Assembly: GCA_025054715.1 (NCBI GenBank) | Contig: JANWYH010000005.1 | Span: 96,335-160,334 of the forward strand | DNA length: 64,000 nucleotides | Source of the DNA: Pyrinomonadaceae bacterium | GTDB lineage: Bacteria > Acidobacteriota > Blastocatellia > Pyrinomonadales > Pyrinomonadaceae | Reading direction: 5' to 3' | Shown: one piece after another, positions 51,701 through 59,525 of the stretch | How the letters are laid out: every line of letters begins with the position of its first letter | Numbering within the stretch: position 1 is the stretch's first letter | Made by a program: the position numbers and the translations under genes | The notes under the pieces: model-generated | Database searches by the model: none | What the model was told of the DNA's origin: nothing | Seen by the model: only the letters and a program-made list of their open reading frames with translations

Positions 51701-52183
51701 ATGCAAATGCATAAAACAAAGAACGACATACCAGCAGAAAAACGCGAAAAGGTGATTGCGATTTTGAATCAGAGACTCTCAGATGCGATAGATTTGAAAT
51801 CACAAGCTAAGCAGGCTCATTGGAACGTGAAAGGAATGCAATTTTTCTCGCTTCATGAACTTTTCGATCATGTAGCAACAGAAATAGAAGGTCATATAGA
51901 CACGATAGCCGAGAGAGTTACCACACTTGGTGGAACTGCTCTAGGAACAGTTAGAATAGCAGCACAAAATTCATCACTTAAGGAATATCCGCATGAAATA
52001 ACTGACGGCAGTGCGCATGTCGAAGCGCTCGCGTCTGTGCTTGCTGATTTTGGAGCAAAGGTAAGAAAAAACATTGATGATGCAGAAGAGCTTGGCGACG
52101 CTGACACAGCGGATTTATTCACAGAAGTCTCTCGTTCGATTGATAAGCTCTTATGGCTCGTCGAAGCACACAATCAAGCCTAA
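51701..52183 (+). CDS. dps: Dps-type ferritin
   Basis: A 160-residue ferritin-like protein that oxidises and stores iron with peroxide and coats DNA. AHWNVKGMQFFSLHELFDHV and the later HIDTIAERVTTLGGTA hold the inter-subunit di-iron ligands. TADLFTEVSRSIDKLLWLVEAH closes the bundle. I use the ATG at 51701, with GGAGG 8 bases upstream; a TTG at 51686 lies in that ribosome site. The operator over its promoter suggests peroxide- or iron-dependent control. Strong terminator behind; gene is monocistronic. Confidence 0.93.
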   Translation: MQMHKTKNDIPAEKREKVIAILNQRLSDAIDLKSQAKQAHWNVKGMQFFSLHELFDHVATEIEGHIDTIAERVTTLGGTALGTVRIAAQNSSLKEYPHEITDGSAHVEALASVLADFGAKVRKNIDDAEELGDADTADLFTEVSRSIDKLLWLVEAHNQA

Positions 52184-52188
52184 AAACC

Positions 52189-52234
52189 CCTGTTAAGTCC
52201 TTTCCTTCGCGAAAGGGCTTAACAGGTTTTCTTC
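52189..52234 (+). terminator. Rho-independent terminator after dps
   Basis: CCTGTTAAGTCCTTTC at 52189-52204 pairs with GAAAGGGCTTAACAGG at 52211-52226 (16 bp, one T-G pair, 6-base loop) and is followed by TTTTCTTC. A run of A before the stem makes it potentially active on both strands. Confidence 0.92.
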
Positions 52235-52319
52235 TCTAAAAAAATTCACATTCCAAACCTGTTCTTCTTTCTTAACACCAAAAATATTCATTATGTTAAT
52301 CTAATAAGTTGTGGTTACT

Positions 52320-53390
52320 ATGAAACCATTTAGGATTCGCAATATAGAGATAAATCCGCCACTGATACTTTCTCCGATGGCTGGAGTAACGGACTATACT
52401 TTTCGGAGGCTAATAAAAAGGCGTGGCGGAGTTGGTTTAGTGGTTTCTGAGTTTATTTCGGTAGAAGGACTAACGAGAAGTAACCCGAAGTCATGGCGTC
52501 AGATGAAATTTGATGAATTCGAGCGCCCGATTGCAATTCAGATATTCGGAGCTCAACCAGAACGAATGGCAATGGCAGCTGAGATGGTTGAAGAAGCTGG
52601 GGCTGACATTGTCGACATAAATTGTGGCTGCCCTGCTCCAAAGGTTGTAAAACACGGTGGAGGAAGTGCTCTTTTAAGAGATTTGCCAAGGTTAGAGCAG
52701 ATTTTAAAAGCCGTTAAAAAGGCGATTTCCATTCCGCTTACTTTGAAGATGCGCATTGGCTACAGTGACAATGAAATAAACGCTGTAGAAGTTGCAAAGC
52801 TGGCTCAAGATTGTGGAGTAGAACATATCGCCGTTCATGGAAGAACAAGAGAGCAAGGTTACAAGGGTTTGGCCAATTGGGACGTTATAAGACAAGTAAA
52901 AGAAGCTGTTTCAATTCCTGTCTCTGGCAATGGCGACATAACCACAATCGAATATGGTCTTAGAAAATGGCGCGAGTCGGGCGTTGACGGAATTTTAATT
53001 GGTAGAGGCGCAATGCAAAATCCTTGGATTTTTCGACAATTTCAAGACGTTTTAGAAGGCAGGACTCCTTATCAACCTTCTCTAGAGGAGAAAAAAAAGG
53101 TTTTGCTTGAATTTTTTGAGATGCTTCGCGAGGAAATGCCAGAATTTGCTGCATTAGGCAAGATGAAACAGCTTGCCGGTCAGTTTACAAAGGGTCTTGT
53201 CGGTGGTGCTCAATTTCGACAAAAACTTTATCATTCTCAATCGGCTCAAGAGATCCTAGATAACATAACCATTTATTTTGAAACGATAAGCAAGGAAAAG
53301 ACCTACGGTGATGGATTGATCGAGGCAGACCCTGAGCTTGAAATTACTTCTTGTGATGCTTTTTCGATGGAAGCTGCTTGTGAGGCGTAA
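52320..53390 (+). CDS. dusB: tRNA-dihydrouridine synthase
   Basis: A 356-residue FMN enzyme that reduces uridines in the tRNA D-loop region. LSPMAGVTDYTFRRL opens the TIM barrel, the catalytic Cys is in DINCGCPAPKVVKHGGGSAL, and TLKMRIGY, AVHGRTREQGY and SGNGDI bind flavin and tRNA. The sequence is closest in style to DusB. ATG 52320 is preferred; GTG 52311 is the alternative, and neither has a ribosome site. It is followed by a coiled-coil gene and purN almost without gaps, so the three are likely one operon. Confidence 0.93.
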   Translation: MKPFRIRNIEINPPLILSPMAGVTDYTFRRLIKRRGGVGLVVSEFISVEGLTRSNPKSWRQMKFDEFERPIAIQIFGAQPERMAMAAEMVEEAGADIVDINCGCPAPKVVKHGGGSALLRDLPRLEQILKAVKKAISIPLTLKMRIGYSDNEINAVEVAKLAQDCGVEHIAVHGRTREQGYKGLANWDVIRQVKEAVSIPVSGNGDITTIEYGLRKWRESGVDGILIGRGAMQNPWIFRQFQDVLEGRTPYQPSLEEKKKVLLEFFEMLREEMPEFAALGKMKQLAGQFTKGLVGGAQFRQKLYHSQSAQEILDNITIYFETISKEKTYGDGLIEADPELEITSCDAFSMEAACEA

Positions 53391-53391
53391 G

Positions 53392-53835
53392 ATGGAGAAA
53401 ATAATAAACGCTTTTATTCTAACAACTTTTTGCTTTTGCTTTGCCTTTTCTCAAAAAGAATCGAGAAAGCCCTCTCAAGACGAAGCTATAAAATCTTCGC
53501 CAGCATACGCCGAAGTGCTGTTAAGAAAAGTCGAACTAGAAGCTGAACTTGAAGACCTGCTCATGGCTTACACAGAAAATCATCCTAAAATTCAGCAAAC
53601 AAAATACGAAGTTAGCAAGCTAAATCAAGAGCTGGAAAAATTTCGCGCCTTTGAGCCTAACAAAATTCAGAAGATGAGCCTATCGCTCGGCAAACTAGTA
53701 GTTCGCAAGGTGCAGATAGAAGTTGACCTTTGGCTTCTACTGCAAAAATATACAGAAGAAGAGGAGATAGTTAAAAGAACTCGAAAGAAATTAACCGTTT
53801 TTGAAAATGCCATAAAAGAGATTTTGAATAATTAA
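53392..53835 (+). CDS. Secreted coiled-coil protein
   Basis: A 147-residue exported protein with signal peptide (AFILTTFCFCFAFSQ). The rest is mostly one charged helix. The segment YTENHPKIQQTKYEVSKLNQEL resembles the coiled-coil part of GNVR-type chain-length proteins (Wzz/GumC), but no membrane helices or kinase follow. Function is unknown. The ATG at 53392 is one base after the dusB stop, and the stop is one base before purN. It is therefore cotranslated with housekeeping genes, which does not explain its role. Confidence 0.6.
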   Translation: MEKIINAFILTTFCFCFAFSQKESRKPSQDEAIKSSPAYAEVLLRKVELEAELEDLLMAYTENHPKIQQTKYEVSKLNQELEKFRAFEPNKIQKMSLSLGKLVVRKVQIEVDLWLLLQKYTEEEEIVKRTRKKLTVFENAIKEILNN

Positions 53836-53836
53836 G

Positions 53837-54439
53837 ATGAGGTTGGGAATTTTGATTTCAGGACGCGGCTCAAACATGGCTGCGATAATAGAAGCAGTTA
53901 GAAGCGGCAAGATACCTAAAAGCGAAGTTTCTATTGTAATAAGCAACAACCCACAAGCAAAAGGATTAGAAAAGGCTAGGGCCTACGGGATTGAGACTTT
54001 AGTTATCAGTCACAAAGGAATTAAGCGTGAAGAACACGAAGAAAGAATCATTACGGAACTGAGAAAAAGAAAAGTGGATTTTGTGTGCCTTGCCGGCTAT
54101 ATGAGACTTCTTTCGGAAGGCTTTATAAAAGCTTTTCCGAATAGAATTGTTAACATTCATCCGAGTCTTTTGCCCGCTTTTCCGGGACTCAATGCTCAAA
54201 AGCAAGCCCTCGAATATGGTGTTAAAATCACTGGCTGCACTGTGCATTTCGTTGACGAACAACTCGATCACGGTCCTATCATCTTGCAAAGATCTGTCGA
54301 AGTAAAAGAAGACGATACAGAGCAAACTCTGTCAGAAAGAATACTTCAGCAAGAACACAGTGCTTACGTAGAAGCGCTGAAACTAATAGCAGACGACAGA
54401 ATAAGAATCTGTGGAAGAAGAGTGATTTTGAAGAACTGA
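53837..54439 (+). CDS. purN: Phosphoribosylglycinamide formyltransferase
   Basis: A 200-residue enzyme of purine synthesis that transfers a formyl group from 10-formyl-THF to GAR. LGILISGRGSNMAAIIEA is the phosphate loop, VNIHPSLLPAFPG holds the catalytic asparagine/histidine, and GCTVHFVDEQLDHGPII the catalytic aspartate. Length is normal. Other pur genes are not adjacent. It follows the coiled-coil gene by one base. Confidence 0.96.
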   Translation: MRLGILISGRGSNMAAIIEAVRSGKIPKSEVSIVISNNPQAKGLEKARAYGIETLVISHKGIKREEHEERIITELRKRKVDFVCLAGYMRLLSEGFIKAFPNRIVNIHPSLLPAFPGLNAQKQALEYGVKITGCTVHFVDEQLDHGPIILQRSVEVKEDDTEQTLSERILQQEHSAYVEALKLIADDRIRICGRRVILKN

Positions 54440-54513
54440 AGGATTTGACTTTTTAAGCGTTTCAATTAACCTAATAGTTTTGAAAAAATTTTTTAAGGGA
54501 GTTCACAAGAGCA

Positions 54514-55263
54514 TTGAGCCTTTTGCTGGAAGGAAAAAGAGCCTTTGTATCAGGCGGAACAAGAGGAATCGGAGCGGCGATTTGTGAGGTTTTTGCGCGT
54601 GAAGGTGCTGATGTAGCTTTTAATTACTTTTCTTCTGATGAGCTAGCAGCACGGGTAAAGGCAAAAATAGAGTCATATGGCCGTCGTGCGATGGCATTTA
54701 AGGTTTCGGTGACAGATAGAATCGGAATGAAAAGAGTCGCTCGTGAAATAAAAGAAGCATGGGGTGCTATAAACGTTCTCGTTAACAATGCGGCGGTTAA
54801 CAAGGCTGATAATTTTGCAACCACAACTGATAAATCTTGGGACTGGGTGATCGATACAAACGTTAACAGCCTATTTGCTGTAACAAAGCCTTTCTACAAG
54901 CAAATGATAAGAGAGCGAATGGGAGCTATTTTGAATATCACTTCTGTCGGAGCAATAAGATCGCTTCCCACATCGGTTCACTATGCAACCTCGAAAGCAG
55001 CTATGATAGGGTTTACTAAATGCCTTGCCAGAGAAGCGGCTAATTTTGGAATCACCGTTAATGCAATTGCGGCCGGAATTTTTGATACCGATCTAGCACA
55101 TGCCCTTCCAAAAAGACTCCTTCAAATGCACGACTTCTGGGTATCAAAAGGAAGAATGGGGAATCCTTTTGAACTTGCAGAACTAGCTGCATTTCTGGTA
55201 AGCGATCGAAATTCTTTCATGAACGGCGAAGTCGTCATAGTTGACGGTGGAGCAGTTACTTAG
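54514..55263 (+). CDS. Short-chain dehydrogenase/reductase (FabG-like)
   Basis: A 249-residue SDR oxidoreductase. The cofactor loop is SGGTRGIGAA near residue 14, followed by NNAA, the catalytic Ser in NITSVGAI and the Tyr-x3-Lys pair in HYATSKAA. It closely resembles 3-oxoacyl-ACP reductases, but the FabG name would need the substrate shown. It starts at a TTG (54514), with AAGGGAG 12 bases upstream; no closer ATG exists in frame. Its 3' end overlaps the convergent protease gene by 8 bases. Confidence 0.88.
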   Translation: MSLLLEGKRAFVSGGTRGIGAAICEVFAREGADVAFNYFSSDELAARVKAKIESYGRRAMAFKVSVTDRIGMKRVAREIKEAWGAINVLVNNAAVNKADNFATTTDKSWDWVIDTNVNSLFAVTKPFYKQMIRERMGAILNITSVGAIRSLPTSVHYATSKAAMIGFTKCLAREAANFGITVNAIAAGIFDTDLAHALPKRLLQMHDFWVSKGRMGNPFELAELAAFLVSDRNSFMNGEVVIVDGGAVT

Positions 55264-56020
55264 TTTTCATAAAGTCTTGAACAACTAACGCAATTACCTG
55301 AATGAAATTATGAAACATATGAATAAGAACGCAAGGAAGAAGGCTTCCTGAATAAGCCCTAACAAAGGTTAAAAGCAGACTAAGAGTAAAAATAAGTGAA
55401 ATCGTAATGTAACTTGGAAAATACTGCGGAACGTGAATGATAGCGAAAAGAATTGTAACAAACAAGATTGCAGGCGCTATGCCAAACTTTCGCTGAAAAA
55501 CTGGATACAAAATACCCCGATAAACTACCTCTTCCACAATCGGAGCCGTAGAAATAGCAAGAAAAGCTGTAAGATAAAGAGCTTGCGAAGAACTGCGAAG
55601 TATCCTAATTAGATCATTTTCCGGCTCTGGAAATAGATAAAGAAGTAAAAGTGCAATCACATTGAAGGCTATGACAGCAATTACCGCCCAAGATAAATTT
55701 ACCTTTTCCAAACTCCAACCTAAAGTTTGACGAAAGGAGTATCTCCCAAAACCCGTTACAATGAACCAGCAAACCACTAAAGTCATAATGTGAGCCGGAA
55801 AAACGGCCACCAGATTTAGAATTATTGCGGTTGGATCGTTTTTTATGAATTCTTCTATGACCGCCGTTTCCTTTGTCACGCCCTTTAAGTTGAGATAAGG
55901 CACTACGAAAATGTAGGGCATTAAAGCTATCAGGAAAACGCTTAGAAGCCAAACAGAAATCGCAGCAGGCAACCCCCAAGGCGGATTGTCAGGCGTTGGT
56001 AAATCAATCCTTTCTCGCAC
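55256..56020 (-). CDS. CPBP-family intramembrane metalloprotease
   Basis: A 254-residue membrane protein with about seven helices. Motif 1 EEVVYRG, motif 2 FAIIHVPQ and motif 3 HMFHN are the CAAX/Abi (CPBP) protease signature. In eukaryotes relatives process prenylated proteins; in bacteria some give bacteriocin immunity or cleave membrane substrates. The substrate here is unknown. It is convergent with the SDR gene and divergent from the M20 gene, so appears monocistronic. Confidence 0.9.
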   Translation of the reverse strand: MRERIDLPTPDNPPWGLPAAISVWLLSVFLIALMPYIFVVPYLNLKGVTKETAVIEEFIKNDPTAIILNLVAVFPAHIMTLVVCWFIVTGFGRYSFRQTLGWSLEKVNLSWAVIAVIAFNVIALLLLYLFPEPENDLIRILRSSSQALYLTAFLAISTAPIVEEVVYRGILYPVFQRKFGIAPAILFVTILFAIIHVPQYFPSYITISLIFTLSLLLTFVRAYSGSLLPCVLIHMFHNFIQVIALVVQDFMKTK

Positions 56021-56146
56021 TAGAAAAGTTTAGCTAGGAAGCATTGTATTTTGCAAACTCCCAAATCTCGTTACAAGATTCGAATTATCCCGTGCTATTA
56101 TTTACCAGAAGAAGTTTCAAAAAATTAAATCGGAGTGACGAAGATT

Positions 56147-57454
56147 ATGAAAAAGCTCTTGCTTTTTTCAATCGCAGTAGCTTTCCTGATAAACCAACAG
56201 TTAGCAAGCGAAACGGATGTTGCTGAACAAATAAATAAAGCAGTAGAAAAGATAATGCCGAAAGTTATTGAATGGCGGCGGCATATTCATCAGTATCCGG
56301 AATTATCAAATCGGGAATACAAAACCGCCAAATATGTTGAAGAGCATCTAAGAAGAATCGGTCTTGACGAGGTAAGACCAGGGATTGCGAAAACAGGCGT
56401 CGTTGGTATCTTGCGTGGTGGGAAACCGGGTCCGACCATTGCCCTTCGAGCAGATATGGATGCCTTACCCGTGAAGGAAAGAGTTAACGTTCCGTTTGCT
56501 TCAAAAGAAACTGCTGAATACAACGGTCAGATCGTTCCAGTTATGCATGCCTGCGGTCATGACGCCCACGTAGCAATTCTTATGGGAACAGCTGAGGTCT
56601 TAGCTCAGATGAAAGATAAAATCCGTGGCACAGTCGTATTCATTTTCCAGCCTGCTGAAGAAGGGCCACCTGCTGGTGAAGAAGGCGGAGCAAGCTTGAT
56701 GATCAAAGAAGGGGTGATGGACAATCCCAAAGTTGATGCAATCTTCGGGCTTCATATAAACTCTCAAACCGAAATCGGCAAAATAAAATACAAATCAGGT
56801 GCAGTAATGGCTTCTTCTGATTGGTTTTCTATTAAAGTCAAAGGAAAGCAAACTCATGGTTCTCAACCATGGAATGGAATTGATCCTATTGCAGTCGCTT
56901 CTCAGATAATCAACGGCTTACAAATGATCGTATCTCGTCAATCGGAGCTTACTAAAGCTCCAGTAGTGATAACCGTCGGAAAAATAAGCGCCGGTGTTCG
57001 CGAAAACATAATCCCAGAAGAGTTAACAATGGCTGGAACTATCCGCACTCTTGATTCGCAGATGCAACGAGAAGTTCACGAACGAATTAGACTTGTTGCC
57101 ACAAAAACCGCCGAAAGCTTTGGAGCCACAGCAGAAGTCAACATCGAAACGAAGACTCTAGTAACATACAACACACCCGAGCTAGTTCAAAAAGTATTGC
57201 CATCTCTTGAAAAGGCAGCAGGAAAAGAAAATCTTATTGAAACTGAATGGACGACAGGAGCTGAAGACTTCTCATTCTATGGCACAAAGGCACCAGCCTT
57301 CTTTTTCTTCATAGGCGGAATGCCGAAGGGCCAGAATCCTAAAGACGCTCCACCGCACCATACACCAGACTTTTACATCGATGATTCAAGGCTAGACGTA
57401 GGAATAAAAGCCTTCTGTCACATCGTTTTCGACATTGCAGATAAGCTAAAATGA
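56147..57454 (+). CDS. M20 family amidohydrolase, exported
   Basis: A 435-residue metallohydrolase with signal peptide (LLLFSIAVAFLINQQLA). Metal-site motifs are MHACGHDAHVAILMG near residue 128 and FQPAEEGPPAGEEGG; PHHTPDFYIDDSRL near the end is also standard. Members hydrolyse N-acyl amino acids such as hippurate, or small peptides. Export suggests it acts on peptides in the periplasm. I use the ATG at 56147 (GGAG 11 bases upstream); a GTG at 56135 lies too close to that site. Confidence 0.9.
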   Translation: MKKLLLFSIAVAFLINQQLASETDVAEQINKAVEKIMPKVIEWRRHIHQYPELSNREYKTAKYVEEHLRRIGLDEVRPGIAKTGVVGILRGGKPGPTIALRADMDALPVKERVNVPFASKETAEYNGQIVPVMHACGHDAHVAILMGTAEVLAQMKDKIRGTVVFIFQPAEEGPPAGEEGGASLMIKEGVMDNPKVDAIFGLHINSQTEIGKIKYKSGAVMASSDWFSIKVKGKQTHGSQPWNGIDPIAVASQIINGLQMIVSRQSELTKAPVVITVGKISAGVRENIIPEELTMAGTIRTLDSQMQREVHERIRLVATKTAESFGATAEVNIETKTLVTYNTPELVQKVLPSLEKAAGKENLIETEWTTGAEDFSFYGTKAPAFFFFIGGMPKGQNPKDAPPHHTPDFYIDDSRLDVGIKAFCHIVFDIADKLK

Positions 57455-57457
57455 TAA

Positions 57458-57485
57458 AGAGGTCGGCAAGTTAGCGCCGACCTTT
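57458..57485. terminator. Bidirectional terminator between M20 and PDZ genes
   Basis: AGGTCGGC at 57460-57467 pairs with GCCGACCT at 57476-57483 around an 8-base loop, with an A-rich left flank and TTTATTTT to the right. It can end both convergent transcripts. Confidence 0.8.
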
Positions 57486-57489
57486 ATTT

Positions 57490-58338
57490 TCAAAAAACTA
57501 TTTGACCCTTGCCTACGTCAAGATCGAAAAAGCTCTCATTCTTAATAGTTTCAGGGGTTAAAACAACGCTTTGCCTCATCTTGTCACGAACGATAGTCAA
57601 AGTAACGCTACCTTCTTTCTTGCTGTTTATTATCTTTGAAAGTTCAAAAACATTTCGGATAGCCTTTCCATCAACTTCGATTATTACGTCCCCAGCCTTT
57701 AATCCAGCCTTTGCTGCTGGTGAATCAGCAATTACGTTTATTATTAAAAGCCCATTACCATCAGGCACGCCAAAATAATCTCCGAGTTGCTTTGTCAAAG
57801 ACATTGTTTCAATGCCAATTCTTCGATTTGAAGTCCGCAGGATAAAGAAATTATCACCAGCTTCGGGAAACCTCTTCTCTAAATCTTCATAGAGTTTCTG
57901 TAGATTTTCAGGGAGTTTTTGTAGCCTGATAGACCGAAAGTCTGGTTTTGAGCGTCTTCCCATCTTAACGTTAACTTCCCTTTCTTTACCGTCTCGCAAG
58001 AGCTTGATTCTTACTTGATGATCGGGCGCAACCTCAGAAATCAGACGAATGAGTTTGCGGACGCTAGTCACTTGCTCTCCATTAAATTGAACTATAACAT
58101 CGCCCGCTTGAAGACCTGCCTGAGCCGCCGGTGAACCCTCAAAAACTTTTTCTATGGCAACTCCTTGAACCGAACTCAACTTATAGTCTTTGTAGTTATT
58201 TTCGGTTATCTCCTGTAAGCGAACTCCTAGATAACTTTCACTACCAAAAGCATAAAGCTCTACCGTTGCCTGTTGAGCAAAAAGTTGATAAGAAAGAGCT
58301 AAGACGGCAAACAAGATAAGAATCAATTTTCTTCTCAT
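57490..58338 (-). CDS. Secreted protein with two PDZ domains
   Basis: A 282-residue exported protein with signal peptide (LILILFAVLALSYQLFAQ). PDZ domain 1 covers about residues 35-125 (GSPAAQAGLQAGDVIVQFNGEQV) and PDZ domain 2 about 190-270 (DSPAAKAGLKAGDVIIEVDGKAI). No protease domain is present, so it is not a DegP enzyme. It probably binds C-termini of envelope proteins. The ATG is preceded by AAGGAGG, an excellent ribosome site. It may share a transcript with the propeller gene 88 bases upstream. Confidence 0.88.
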   Translation of the reverse strand: MRRKLILILFAVLALSYQLFAQQATVELYAFGSESYLGVRLQEITENNYKDYKLSSVQGVAIEKVFEGSPAAQAGLQAGDVIVQFNGEQVTSVRKLIRLISEVAPDHQVRIKLLRDGKEREVNVKMGRRSKPDFRSIRLQKLPENLQKLYEDLEKRFPEAGDNFFILRTSNRRIGIETMSLTKQLGDYFGVPDGNGLLIINVIADSPAAKAGLKAGDVIIEVDGKAIRNVFELSKIINSKKEGSVTLTIVRDKMRQSVVLTPETIKNESFFDLDVGKGQIVF

Positions 58339-58426
58339 TTTTGCCTCCTTTTACTGCAAAATTTGTAGCTTCATAACTTTTGAAGCGCCTCAAGCAAGAA
58401 ATGGTTGTAGAAGGCAAAAATTTTCT

Positions 58427-59425
58427 CTAAATATGCACGCTAAACACTTTATCGCTAGTTGCTACTATCATTTCGTCTTTACTGGCAAAGCAGAGTCCGA
58501 CGACGTTCGTACCGGATAAAATTAGCTCGGCTTGACCTTTTTCCATAGAAATTCTAACTATGCCGCGCCTTCCTCTTAAGCAAGCCGCTACATAAAGATC
58601 ACCTTTTTCATCAAAAGCAATCCCTTGCGGTCTCCCAAGACCTCGGTAAAAAGCTTCCACGAGTCCCCTTCTATCAATCTTCCAAACAGTATCAAAACTT
58701 GCAAGGCTTGGTGCAGTCACGAAAAGATTATCTTCTTTGTCGAAAGCAATATGATAGGCCGCAACGGAAGGTTCCAGATTTGCAAAAATTTCTGATTCTC
58801 CGTTCTCGCTAATTTTATAAATGTTACCACTTCTATCACCTACAAAAAGTTCACCTTTACTATTGAAAGCTATCCCTGTTGCAATTCCTAAGTTGCTACT
58901 AAATGTGTAGTAACTTCCATCTTTTTCTATTTTTACAACTTCGCCACTTGCTCGATTTGTTACAAAAAGGTTTCCGCTTTTATCAAAAGCTAACCCTGTC
59001 GGATTCATTATGTCAACAGGTACTTCTTCGAGCTCTCTTTCAGGGTTCAATTTGAAAAGTGTAGAAGACAGTTTTTCGCCTCTAGCACCGGAGCGTGTTA
59101 TAACGATTGAGCCATCAATAGGGCTAACGGCGGGGTTTGCTACTATGTGCATCCCTTCCGTAAGTAATTCCCCAATATGCAAACGCGTTGATGAGCTTTC
59201 ACCATTTTCACTTTCGACTGTAAGTTCAACTTCACCGTATATTAAGGTGTCAGGAACGGCAACAATTATTCGATTCGAAGACGCTCCAATGATTCTACCT
59301 CTTATGCCATCAAAATAAACTCCGTAGTTTGAGCCATAACTAAACCTAAAGTTTTTGCACGTGATTATAACCTCAGCACCAGGTATAGCATAAAAAGGAC
59401 TTACTTTGATTTCCTTGTCTACCAT
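58427..59425 (-). CDS. IPT/TIG plus NHL-type beta-propeller protein
   Basis: A 332-residue protein. Residues 1-80 form an IPT/TIG-like immunoglobulin domain (VSPFYAIPGAEVIITCKNFRF to GEVELTVESENGE). The remainder is a propeller with repeats such as NPTGLAFDKSGNLFVTNRASG, GIAFNSKGELFVGDRSG and GIAFDEKGDLYVAACLRG, as in NHL or SMP-30-like proteins. No signal peptide is seen with the chosen ATG at 59425; earlier in-frame starts to 59548 give no clear signal either. Role unknown, perhaps binding. No ribosome site. Confidence 0.65.
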   Translation of the reverse strand: MVDKEIKVSPFYAIPGAEVIITCKNFRFSYGSNYGVYFDGIRGRIIGASSNRIIVAVPDTLIYGEVELTVESENGESSSTRLHIGELLTEGMHIVANPAVSPIDGSIVITRSGARGEKLSSTLFKLNPERELEEVPVDIMNPTGLAFDKSGNLFVTNRASGEVVKIEKDGSYYTFSSNLGIATGIAFNSKGELFVGDRSGNIYKISENGESEIFANLEPSVAAYHIAFDKEDNLFVTAPSLASFDTVWKIDRRGLVEAFYRGLGRPQGIAFDEKGDLYVAACLRGRRGIVRISMEKGQAELILSGTNVVGLCFASKDEMIVATSDKVFSVHI

Positions 59426-59483
59426 AAGCTTAAATTTTATCTTTTTTACTATCGTGAGCAATTCAAAAAGGTAAAGTTTATGA

Positions 59484-59514
59484 TATAATTTGACCTTAGA
59501 GTAGTTTAAGGAGG
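59484..59514 (+). promoter_or_regulatory. -10 element and ribosome site of hflX
   Basis: A perfect TATAAT at 59484-59489 places transcription start near 59496. AAGGAGG at 59508-59514 is a strong Shine-Dalgarno sequence inside the short leader. The next in-frame codons of hflX contain no ATG, GTG or TTG until 59616, about 100 bases later. Confidence 0.6.
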
Positions 59515-59525
59515 GAAAAGAGCAC